The notes beneath the pieces are model-generated. The model was not told the origin of the DNA and did not search any database. It worked only from the letters and a program-made list of their open reading frames with translations. Positions 25,801-36,300 of a stretch of DNA of 64,000 nt are shown piece by piece. How positions within the stretch are numbered: position 1 is the first letter of the stretch; every line of letters begins with the position of its first letter. A program made the position numbers and the translations under genes. The DNA is from Brachionus manjavacas (taxonomy: Eukaryota; Rotifera; Eurotatoria; Ploima; Brachionidae): positions 4,092,001 to 4,156,000 of the forward strand of contig JAHQIY010000004.1 in the NCBI GenBank assembly GCA_019054805.1, in the 5' to 3' direction.

Positions 25801-26967
25801 AGTTGGTTTGGATAGGAGTTTTTCAAAATTCAAATAAGTTGACAAGTCATTCGACTTAAATAAAAAAAAAAATATTATATTTGGACAAACATGCGATCAA
25901 AAATAATTATTTTAACTGAATTAAATTCAGATTTTAAATACTTAATTTTGAATCAGATATAAAATTTTTTTTTGATTTTTAGGTTATTTTTACGATCGAA
26001 AATTTGAGAACTTAAAATTATTTGTATTATACTCAATTAAATTTAAATTGGTTAATTTTTTTGAAATTTACATATATTGAAGATCGTATGCTAACAGCTG
26101 AAAGAGATCAAGGACAAAGATGGATTGATCACATTAGAGAAGTTCCAAATAGACCAGAATCTTGAGAATCTTTACAACCTGAACCAGCTAGCACTGACCT
26201 CGATATTGAAAAAGAAGTGACTAGCCATAAAAAAAAGAATCTGCTTTTAAGGCTCTGTAGAACAGAAAAGCCCTAGGTATTAATGGAGCCACGACAGAAA
26301 TGTTGAAGCTGACGGTAGAATCTCAAAAAGAATATTGCAAAATCTCTTCAGCAAGATATGGCGGCAAGAAATCATATCAGAGGACTGGTCAAAAGGCCTA
26401 ATAGTCAACTCACTAAGAAAGTTAACAAAATAGTCTGTGATAATTGGCGAGAAATATCACTGCTACCAATAGCAAGCAATACACTCTGTAGCATTATTCT
26501 GGAAAAATGAGAAACTCTATGGATGTTATACTAGGAGAAGAACAAGCAGGATTAAGACGAGGTGGAGGATGCATTGATCAGATATTTGCACTTAGGAACA
26601 TCGTTAAACAAAGCCTGGAATGGAATAGTCTCCTGTATCTTAACTTCATTGACTTCAATAAAGCCTTTGATAGCATACACAGAGAAACCTTGTGGGCCAT
26701 ATTAAGATCGTATGGGCTGCCACAGAAGAAAGTTAATTTGATAAAACTCTTCTATGAGAAATTCGAGTGAAGCTTAATTCTTGAAAAAGGACAATCCGAG
26801 ACCTTCAAAGTGTTAACAGGAGTCAGACAAGGGTACGTTCTCTATCCGACACTATTCGTAATACTGATAGACTATGTCATGAAGAAAACAACTGCGAATA
26901 CGAGGTTTATACAACGGGGATCAACAGCAAAGCTTGAAGACTCTGAGAATGATCTGGTGCTAATATT

Positions 26968-27299
26968 TGTAAGGCGGGTTAATGAATGATTAAGCAAGTA
27001 TACTTTTGAATAGTTGATTAAATAATTGATGAGTTCGAACAATTTATATAAGTAGTGTAATAACTAAAATATATCTCCTGTATATAAAGCACTAAGAATG
27101 AAATCATTATTTATACCCATGAGTTCATGTCAAGAACACGGGCTTATAATTAAGACAGATGCGAGCTATTATATTAATGTTTTTAACAGCATCTAGAAGC
27201 GTCTATCGTTTGAGATACCTGACAAGGATATTAATTCTTACTTATCATTGCGCATCAGTTGTGAAGCTGATGATCAAGTGATACGAAGGGTGTATTACA
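26968..27299 (-). repeat. 3' LTR of the nested retroelement
   Basis: 332 bp bounded by TGTAA (26,968) and TTACA (27,299), the short inverted TG...CA ends typical of LTRs. A purine-rich run (AAAGAGCCGGGGA on the minus strand) lies two bases outside the inner edge, where a polypurine tract should be. TATA-like sequences occur inside. The partner 5' LTR is missing. Confidence 0.7.
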
Positions 27300-27568
27300 T
27301 ATCCCCGGCTCTTTAGATATCATCGTCTCTGATGATTCTCGTCCAAGACTTTATGTTCCATCAGTGCATAAAAATAAATAATTAGGTTTGTAAAGAAAAA
27401 AGTAAATAAACTTTACTAAATTAAAAAATAAAAATTAAATTCTTGCTTCTAACAGACTAAGATTTCTTTGATTGACGTTATTGTCGGTTCTTTCTCATAT
27501 TCTGATTCAGTGATGTCTTTGCTTACATTTTCTGTTAAAGGTTTATCATTGTTTTTACGTAAACTAGA

Positions 27569-29130
27569 TTATTCGCTTGCTTTTTTAAGCAATTTAATAC
27601 AGTTGCATTTTACGCATATGAGAAATACAATAATGATAATTATGCAACTAAAAATGAAGTATGATATTACTACTATCAAAAATTTTCTCGTTGGGTTCTT
27701 TGTCCAATCGATGAAATGACTTAACCCGTACGGTAATACTCGATAAAAATAAGAGCAATTAAGATCTTTACCAACTAAATCTCGTTTTTTAGATGTCGAT
27801 GTCTCTATATTTAGATTTATCAAATCATTAATCGACACATCATGATAAAATTCAATGATTCGGCCTTACTAGTGATGCTGTTTACTGATATTAAATTTTT
27901 GGGCTTCATCCAAGTAATTCCATTCTTATCAATTGATATTATTTTATTTTTAATTGTCTCTTAGGTTTGCATTGTTCCTCATTATCATATCTTATTATAT
28001 TACTTTTACTTAGGTATCCTGTATTCCTTTTGCCACTTAATTCAAATGAAACCTTTGGATCTCTTGTACACACATCGTAATTTTCGACTTCAACACTATA
28101 ACTTTTTTTGCAATTTGGCATGAATATAATATCATCCCTAACATATACAATTAAAGTTTTATTCTTAGCGTATAAAATCTCAAACTGGTCTTTGTGATGG
28201 CGGAAAGTTCGTAGGCTTGACAGTTCTATATTACATATTTCTTCTTTCAATCGATTTAGAGCTTTATAAGTCTTGAGCTCGATTCTATCACTATCTGCTA
28301 AGATAAGGTCGTGAATTGTTACAAAATTAGCATTGATTTTTGACAGATTTGTACGATTATAAGTCAAAAATATACCTTCTGTAAACCCATAAAGTTTCAT
28401 ACCACACTCATTGATGGTTTGGTTTATTTTAAATATTTGATAGTCTTTCGTATAACTAAAGACATTATAAAACGGTAAATTTAAACCAAATGTCGTATAA
28501 AGTCGGTAAAGACAGAAATTTATATTTCTTTGGTACAGTAGACAAACGATGACTTGAGTTAACATTCCTATTGGTTGATATCACAGGTATCAAAATTTAA
28601 GTTTGTTTTGCCTTTCAAGCTTACTCTTTTAGCAGTACACACAAATCCATAACTCATAACAAGTCTCGGCCACTTGAATATTTCTTCAGGCGTACCATCA
28701 AATATACAATCATCATTATCACAGGACATTTTAGAACCTTCACAAGTCATTGAGCTTACCATATTTTCAAATTCTTTCTTACCGATTTCCACCTTATGAA
28801 TACGTTTGGATGAGCTTCTTGAACCGAACAGGTTCACGTATGCATCTTTTATAATTTACTGTTTACTACATTTGTATCCATTTCCACCTATGGTTAGTAT
28901 TTGTTTGAATAGCAAGTCCACTCTCCTAAATTTTCTGTCACTTTCTACAAAAATTTTTTGAGTTGCATGACTTGTATAACAGTCCTTTCCGGTATTAAGA
29001 ATTAGAGACTGTTATGTTCAATATTAGTTTGGTCGGGTTTTTCACAGACAGTAAACCTTCCGTTAATTCTTACCGTGACAAAGGTTTATCAGGAAGAATA
29101 AAATTGAAAATAATAAATTCAACATATTCG
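27569..29130 (-). pseudogene. envelope-like glycoprotein region of the LTR element, broken
   Basis: Three minus-strand open segments in series (28,568-28,837; 27,939-28,565; 27,569-27,838), separated by stops and frameshifts. They lie downstream of integrase and upstream of the LTR, which is the env position. Upstream, at about 29,090-29,060, is a hydrophobic signal-peptide-like stretch. The segments are cysteine-bearing and contain candidate N-glycosylation sites. The last segment carries a strong membrane-spanning stretch of about 25 residues close to the C-terminus, followed by a short Cys-containing tail. This architecture is that of a type I viral fusion glycoprotein, but I do not recognise a specific family. 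It is an old, inactive copy. Confidence 0.6.
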
Positions 29131-29189
29131 GAATTGACATTTATTTTTCTTGGTCGTCCAACTTTTTTTTGTTTGTTTAATTTTGACCA

Positions 29190-29560
29190 ATATTCTTAAA
29201 TTGGTTTCTTTCCCAAGAATTATGATTAAGTGAATGGTTTTTCCATTTGACTAAAAATTCATATTTTTTGTTATTATTTGATCGATGATTTATTATTTTT
29301 TCGACTTTAAATATAGCTTCTTCCTTCCCCACGTTAGGAGAGGTAGACTTATCTAATTTTATCTCTGGAGCGGAAATGTGTCGGGCAGTTTTTGCTTGAA
29401 GACATCTTCAACATCTTCATGTAGTTACCATTCTTAGTTTGACCTAGAACGGTGAAAGGGTCACGATAATTTAGGAGTAATTTTTCCTTAAGTCCCATAA
29501 CGCGGACCCAGACCTTTGAGCCAGTAGCTATTATTGTATCTGTTACAGGCCTGTTATTAT
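29190..29560 (-). pseudogene. integrase C-terminus with GPY/F-like module, chromodomain and AT-hook
   Basis: Minus strand from about 29,560: the end of the integrase C-terminal barrel (GSKVWVRVMGLKEKLLL, NYRDPFTVLG), matching the GPY/F-type module. After a frameshift near 29,410 comes a well-kept chromodomain at about 29,325-29,185 (VEKIINHR, YEFLVKWKNH, NSWE). The aromatic-cage Trp positions are present. A short AT-hook-like GRPRK follows in another frame. In Ty3/gypsy chromoviruses this domain directs integration to marked chromatin (family knowledge). Confidence 0.75.
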
Positions 29561-30311
29561 TTTAATACAGAAGCACAAATTCATATGAAGACGCAAGATT
29601 TGGCGAACAACGCTAAACCAACTGGACTCGAAATAAATGGGGCCAAAATGAAAATTACATCAACACAATATTTGATACCCCGATCACCATCTATGGTATG
29701 CAAATCGAGTGTGTAAATTAATTTACATACTCAGGAAGCACCATAAGTACAGCGATGGGAACGCATAGAGACATTAAGAATAAACTTGCTAAAGCAAAGA
29801 GTGTCTTTGCTAGACTCCGACCAGCATGGAAATCAATCAGCCACTGCAAGGAAACAAAACTTAATCTCTACAACACTGTTGTAAAAGCAACACTGATGTA
29901 CCGTAGTGAATGTTGAGGGATGTGTGAATCTGACAAGAAAACCTTGAACAAATTCCACACTGGTAACCTGCGGAGGTTCCTCGGAATACACTGTCCTTAA
30001 AACATTGTGAAATGCTAACTTAAACTCAAGAAAAAATTCGGAGCCTTTAAGTCAGTGTGTTAGAATAGACTGTGATAGCTTGGGCATGTACTTAGATTGA
30101 AAGAAATACTAATATCTAAAAGAACCCATCAATGAACACCTCACGCAAGGACGACGTAAGGTTTGATGACCAGCAGCAACATGGAGGACAGCAATCACAA
30201 AAGAGCTCATCGAAATGGGAATGACATGGGGAAAAGCGAGGGTAAAGTCAAAAGACCAACTTGAGTGGATATCAAAAGTAATGACCCTATGCTCCACAAG
30301 GAGTGAATACA

Positions 30312-30795
30312 CAAAAAAAAGAAATTTGATTCAAAGACTATTTGATTTGAAAAGAAAATTTTAAGAATAGAAAATTGTATTTTTCTTATTTGAAATAATA
30401 AAATCTGTTTCAAAATTCTCTTACAGAGGTGACGGTTTGGTAATTTAATGTATTTGTTTAACAACTTAGATAAGATAAGTTTATTGTCTGAACTAAAATA
30501 ATAATAACGATCGTGTGAGATTTTCAAGTATTCATCGAATTCAAATGAATATTTTTTTATTTTATTGATGATAATAAAAGACAAAAGCACGTTAAATTTT
30601 TTTAATGAAATATTGCATTTTTTACGAATTAAAAAAAAATCAGTTTTTCGAAAATTCGTTTTATCTAAATTATAATGATTATGATTTTTTGTCATTATTA
30701 AACTTGAATTAAAAAAAAAATTAAAAAAATAGTTAAAAAAAGTAACTAAAAATGGATTGAGAATGCTAAGTGGATATATTTTCAAGAATATATTT
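30312..30795. other. AT-rich spacer between two retroelements
   Basis: No supported gene. A minus-strand open frame spans 30,207-30,785 but overlaps the RTE/L1-like pseudogene at one end, starts in low-complexity Phe-rich sequence and matches no family I recognise. Confidence 0.5.
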
Positions 30796-30799
30796 ATTT

Positions 30800-31430
30800 C
30801 TGACTTTATTATTATTATTATAAAAAAGCTACAGCAAGACTAGCTTGCGGAGGCGGCCTACATGAGAGGTCGCCTATGGTAGCTCGTTGCACATAATGAG
30901 ATAAAACACTGATAGAAATATACAATAAAAATTTTTAGGGTTAAAAAAGTTATTTAATTTTTACTAGAATAAAAAAACTGGAAATAAATTCTAATAAGAG
31001 AAGAAAGCATTATATTTAGTATACAATTGATATATAGTGTAAAAGTAAATATCAAAGGGTTGTGATATTAGTGTTCGATATCGAAGAACGAATAATAATA
31101 AAATTGTTGTTTGTGGTGTCTATGGAGCGGTAGAAGACCGGAAGGCGTCGTATCGGTTCTTAAACTGGTTTACCGAGGTGGCGTTGACGACGGAGGCAGG
31201 CAGGGCGTTCCATTCATTAACCACTCTGTTCGTGAATATATTGGCTCTTTGTAGACACTTGGTGGAGGCCTGGCTGGACAGTCTTCTCGCATGACCTCTG
31301 ATGCCTCTGGCCGGTACGGTGAGGGAGAGTGAGTCTGCTGGAACCGGAGGGTTCACCCATTCCACTTCGTTGATGCCTTTGGTGATCTTAAACATCTGGA
31401 TCAGGTCTCCACGTACGTTTTAAAATTGTT
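30800..31430 (-). mobile_element. CR1/L2-like retrotransposon C-terminus and 3' tail
   Basis: On the minus strand, bases 31,430-31,120 read without a stop as a LINE RT C-terminus (VRGDLIQMFKITKGINEVEW, ... CLQRANIFTNRVVNEWNALP ... NQFKNRYDAF). An AT-rich 3' UTR follows, then the shared tail (CTACCATAGGCGACC ... CTCCGCAAGCTAG ... TTGCTGTAGC) and a (TAA/TTA)n run at about 30,808. The coding part is near 50% GC, far above its surroundings, and open for 91 codons, which suggests a fairly recent insertion. It is 5'-truncated near 31,430. Confidence 0.85.
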
Positions 31431-31508
31431 TATGAAAATTAAAATATATTTTTATGATATAATAATAGTATTAGCAATAGTGGTAAATGCTTAAGAGTTT
31501 TATCTTTC

Positions 31509-31578
31509 TGACAAACTTTAATTAATAATTTTAAATAAATTCTATGAAAAACTTTAAATTTAATATTAAAGTTTGTCA
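31509..31578. repeat. 13-bp inverted repeat, 44-base spacer
   Basis: TGACAAACTTTAA at 31,509-31,521 is exactly complementary to 31,566-31,578. Just beyond lies a GC-rich motif (AGAGCTCCGCCTGGGACCCCG, about 31,651-31,671) that stands out in this AT-rich context. It may be the end of a small non-autonomous element. Confidence 0.4.
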
Positions 31579-32164
31579 AAGAATTCAATAATTTTAATAA
31601 TAATTTTAAATTTTAACTCTTATCTTTGGTTTACTAAAATCCCTAAACCAGAGCTCCGCCTGGGACCCCGCTAAATGATTAAAATCGCGTATAATATATA
31701 AAAATAACAAAAATTATTATTTGAAAAACAAAAATACTGAAGTTAGGATTATTTTTAATTATAAATTACAAAAATAATAAATTATTATTTATTATAAAAA
31801 ATAATTAAGGCACATGCCAAGGCGGTTCAGAACGGTAAAAAACCTTCTTTTCAGTCTTCATTCAATTTTGTTTTTGATTATTTAAAAAATTTAAATAAAA
31901 AAAAAGATAATAAATTCGAATTCGAACAAAAAACTTATAAATAGTATCAATTATATTTAAAACATATTAATTTTTTTGAAACAAATTAACTTAATTGAAA
32001 CAATTCCACTAGAAAATAAATTCAAAACATTATTGATTCAAATAAAACCAATTTTCAAAGTTAAAATACAAATTTTGATCTTCATTTATCGTTTAGCCTA
32101 AAAATTTAAATTTTACTTTTTTTCCAAATTTACTTCTTTTTACCTTTTTGTTTTTTTCGAACCC

Positions 32165-32720
32165 TGATATTAGCTAAAGAACACCTTACCTGTCCTTTTG
32201 CGAAAAACTTATGGACATTCAAACGTGTAATTGAGAATCTCACTTGGGATGTTATGTGGTATCAATGTGTAAGATGCGAAATAAGACTTAAAATAGTTCC
32301 AAACATTGAATTAAACGATTCGGTTATCATCTGTTTCAGCAGCAAAATTCATGACCATTAAAGCTGGGAGGCACGTAATACACATTACTTTATTAGAGAA
32401 CCAGCAAGAACTAAAATAATCGAATATGAAAAAATGAGTAAGTTTTTACTTTTTTGTTTATTTTTTTTTAAACTTAATTAATTAATTATTTTTAAATAAT
32501 GCAAGAAATGAAGCCTTCAACAACATAAGACATGCCAAAAATTTTACCAATATTTACCATAGAAATCTAAATGGTTCCTAATTTTTTACGATGAATGAGC
32601 TGGTTGATTATGAAAATCCGAAATTAGCAATGCCAAACGACCTTGATGAAGCTTTTGTTGAAGCTAATGAATATGACGAACCAAGTATAGAAAGGCGATT
32701 AACATAACTTTCGACTAAAC
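32165..32720 (+). pseudogene. FLYWCH-type zinc-finger protein remnant
   Basis: Bases 32,165-32,357 read through a FLYWCH-like finger: TWDVMWYQCVRCEIRLKI, then a terminal IHDH, with the W, paired Cys and paired His of that fold. An in-frame stop follows at once. Reading resumes for about 25 codons to a donor-like ATGA|GTAAGT near 32,437, then an acceptor at about 32,505, and a further segment ending in an acidic peptide (NDLDEAFVEANEYDEP) near 32,690, again with a stop. FLYWCH fingers in such genomes often belong to MULE-derived genes. It appears inactive. Confidence 0.5.
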
Positions 32721-33344
32721 ATGTTTAACGCGGATGACCTGCCGGTTCAAAAAATAAAAGAAAATTAATTACTAATTATTTTTGTATTAAAATATATTTT
32801 TGTTTTAATTATTTTTTTTTGAAAAGTTTTCACATATTTACTATGTTTTAATTAAATAAAATATCAGTAAATAAAATTATTCCTAACATCAGTATTTTTT
32901 TTATGCAAGAAAAAAACACAAGTGATAATTGAATGCCGATTAAACTAAAAAGTATAAAAAGGAAAAAGGTCTTTTAAAATTTTGATTTCATTGTTTATCC
33001 ATGTGATGGCATGAATCCATGCTGATTGATATCAATCAAGGATTTAAAGTGCTCAAATAGAATATTTCATATTTATAATTTTTTATTTAATTTATTCAAA
33101 AATCATTTTTTTTTAATTAGTTTAAAAAATTTTGAATGTATAGATATTTAAGAGAAAAAATGATCAAAAGTCAAAGAGACCTTTAATTTAAAATATTAAC
33201 TGAATTTTAAAATTTCTAGTTTTAGATTTGAATTTTTTTGATATAAAGGCACTTTTAAAGACGAAAAAAAAGTTTCCGATCAAATTTCAATTTAAAAATT
33301 ATTCGAAAAAAATTAAACATTTGTAAGAGAAAAAAAATTATTTT

Positions 33345-36300
33345 TTATGGTCTAATAGCCCAAAGCTTTTCTTGGACTTCTTCTCCAGTGTTGTTTACTA
33401 TGACCTTTTGATCAACTTGTGATTTTTTTACTAAGGAATCTTCGCATGCAAGCCTCAATATCTCGGCAGTACATGGTGATGGAAATTCTATCAAAGGACT
33501 GCTTACACCATTTGACTTTCTTGCAGCAACAACCGCATCTCTTAAAGCAAAGAACACAGATGCCCCTAAAAAGAGAGGTGGTTCACCAATACCTTTGGAT
33601 GATTTCACAGTTTTTAAATGCTTATAGGCTTTGTCTCTGAGAATTTTCACATTAAATTCAACAGGAATATCTCTGAATCCCGGAATCTTGTAATTACCAG
33701 GTCCTCTTGTAAATGCAGTATTGTTATTGGTTTGAACCAGAAGCTCTTCAATGGTACACCAACCAACACCCTGAATAAACGCACCTTCTATTTGACCAAT
33801 ATCGATTGAGTAATTGATTGATTTTCCAATGTCCATTATAATGTCGGATCTTAAAATTGAATGATCACCGGTGAATAGATCCAGTTCAACCGAAGAAACT
33901 GCCACGCCATTAGTGAAATAAAAATACAATCTTCCAGTATTAGTTTCCCACTCATAAGTAAGATCAGGTGTTTGATAGTATCCATCAGCTGATAAATTTA
34001 CTCTGTCAAAATAAGCTGCTAGTGCCCAGTCACCAATATTTCCATTGGGCTTTTTTTCTCTATATGGCTTGATTCGTTCACTGAGCTGCTGACAAGCATC
34101 CATCACTGCCATTCCATACATGTCAGAAGAGACCGAGGCTGCTGTCGGGCTTGTATTTGGAACTTTATCAGTGGCTGTTTCCGCTATGTAGATTTTATCG
34201 ATTGGGATTTGGAGAGTGTTGGCTGCAATTTGTATCATTTTAGTGTGCAAACCTTGTCCCATTTCAACACCACCATGTGACAACAAAATTGTGCCATCTG
34301 TGTAAATGTGCACAAGCGCTCCTGCTTTATTTAGAAATCTTGTGGTGAACGAGAGACCAAACTTGGAAGGTACAATGGCCAGACCTCGTTTTTTCCATCT
34401 ATTATTAGCATTAAACAAGTCAATTTCTTCTCTTTGTTTTTTATATTGAGAATTTTCTATTAATGTATTCCACATTTCTGGTATAAACCAGTCCTCAATG
34501 GGCATATTGAAATGAGTTATGTCATTTTCTTTGTAGAAATTTTTTTGTCTTATTTCATTAGGATCTATGGTTAACTTTTCCGATATTTCGCTAATCATCA
34601 TTTCAGTTATCATCATACCTTGAGGACCACCGAAACCACGAAAACTGAAAAATTATAAAAAAATATTTAAAAAATGATTTTTTTTAGTTCAATAAGGCAT
34701 GATACAGAACAGTAAAAAAAACAGACAAGAGTGACTGGGAATCTTAAAATCGAATTACGCCCATCAAAAACATAGATTTTGTTTATATCTGAGAAATATT
34801 TAGTCTAAAAAAGAAAGTGGATAAAAATGAGTGTCTTTGGTGATGAAAATAGAGTTCGAGCCAATTTTACCAAATTAATATTTCAACAATTTTGATTATT
34901 AACTAATTGATTAAAAATAATATTCAAATTTCATTTATTTTGGTATAGATTTGGTATTTTATCCAGGTATTAGTATTTAGATTATTTAGGATTGTCATTT
35001 AATTTTTAAATCTAATTTAACTTTAAATTATTTCCTTTAATAGGAAATTTGTCGTTTATTCTAAAATTTTAATGTGTAGAAATAATTTTTGTCATTTGGA
35101 AAAAATTACAAAAATTTTAAAATTTTAAAATTTTGAATTTAAAATTTTAATTTAAATTCACTGATTTTCTATCAAATTTAGAGCTGATCTTCTTTTTAAT
35201 TAATTATTCAAATAAACTTAAAAAACTTCTTTAAGTTACAGGATAAATTTAGATTTCATGTGAGAAAATTAATTAAATAACTTTTTTTAATCAAATTCGA
35301 TTTGTAAATCTAAAAAAAATTCCATTATATATCATATAAGAGCAGATATATTTTTCGGTGAATTGTCAATATAAACACACAAAATATAATTTATTTAAAG
35401 TATTGAGGCGATCGATCATTCAAAACAGGTAAACTCTATTGATGCTTTGAAGAAATTAAAAACTTGGGAGAAATCTTGGTGAAAAAATTCCTATTTTCTA
35501 ACAAAATTATGCTCAAATTTAAATGGAGAGCACTAAATTTCACCAGTTTAATCTGGTTTACTTTATTTTTATGACCAAAGTTTACCAATTTCTCATTAAA
35601 AATAAGATCAAAAATGAAAGTCAAATGTTCTTATTATTATTGTTCATCGATATTATTATAATCACACTTTTTTTAAAATATAAACTTATTAATCAACGTA
35701 ATTAGATTTCTGAAATTTACAACAAATTTTTTTTTAACTTTTTACCGTTCTTTTTCAAACTATAGAGAGTTAATTTAAAAAAAAGTTACGCTGTATTTGA
35801 AGCAATATTTGTCTTTGCCAGTCTTCCTTTAACAAGAATTTTTGGAAAATTGTAAACATTGTCACAATGGGTCAACGCTCGCTCACATACCGAACTTGAA
35901 AGATCCAGTGAATAACCAGCATTATTATAAATTTCAAGATAAAGCGCCTTAAAGTATCCATCTCTTGTCACTCTAATTTTGTATTTTCCAAGGAATGGAT
36001 GTCTTGTGCCAGTGATCAACATATCTACATCTCTGTCAAGAATAAATCGAATAGGCCTTTGGAGTTTTAGGGCAGCAGCTGAAGCAATAGCAGCTATACT
36101 TCCTCCTCTTGTTTCTTTTCCACCAAAACCACCACCCAGCCGTTTGACTTTACAAATTACTCGGTTCATGGGTATGCCGAGTGCAGTTGACACTTCTTTT
36201 TGAACTTCACTTGGATTCTGGGTAGATGAAAAAATTTCCAATTCATTGTCTTCATTTTTTGGTACAACCAAACAACCTTGAGTTTCTAGGTAAAAATGCT

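Larger units (their letters stand above)
26968..29560 (-). mobile_element. Ty3/gypsy-type LTR retroelement, 3' half only (integrase end, env-like region, LTR)
   Basis: Reading on the minus strand: integrase C-terminal module and chromodomain (29,560-29,190), env-like region (about 29,130-27,569), a purine-rich tract (27,314-27,302), then an LTR with TG...CA ends (27,299-26,968). Gag, protease, RT, RNase H and the integrase core are absent, so the 5' part was lost after insertion. The element lies inside an RTE/L1-like pseudogene. Stops and frameshifts throughout show it is inactive. Domain order is seen directly; the Ty3/gypsy assignment rests on the GPY/F-like module plus chromodomain. Confidence 0.75.
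26085..30310 (+). pseudogene. RTE/L1-like retrotransposon RT pseudogene, split by an LTR-element insertion
   Basis: Left half 26,085-26,967: linker and fingers with stops, then a clear RT core at 26,507-26,770 (EEQAGLRRGGGCIDQIF, LYLNFIDFNKAFDSIHRETL) and VLTGVRQG near 26,810. The catalytic FADD box is decayed near 26,940 (reads as EDSENDLVLI). The right half resumes at about 29,560 with the thumb region (HMKTQDLANNAKPTGLEINGAK). It continues through DIKNKLAKAKSVFARLRPAWK and a C-terminal zinc-knuckle-like end to about 30,310, with several stops. The two halves are contiguous in the family, so 26,968-29,560 is a later insertion with little loss of host sequence. Confidence 0.85.

Noticed and set aside
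27468-27719. 83-codon plus-strand open frame
   Set aside because: Antisense to the last env-like segment.
30207-30785. 192-codon minus-strand open frame
   Set aside because: Overlaps the RTE/L1-like pseudogene at one end and is Phe/Ile/Lys-rich low-complexity elsewhere. A faint SOCS-box-like LCKRIL near its middle is too weak to call.
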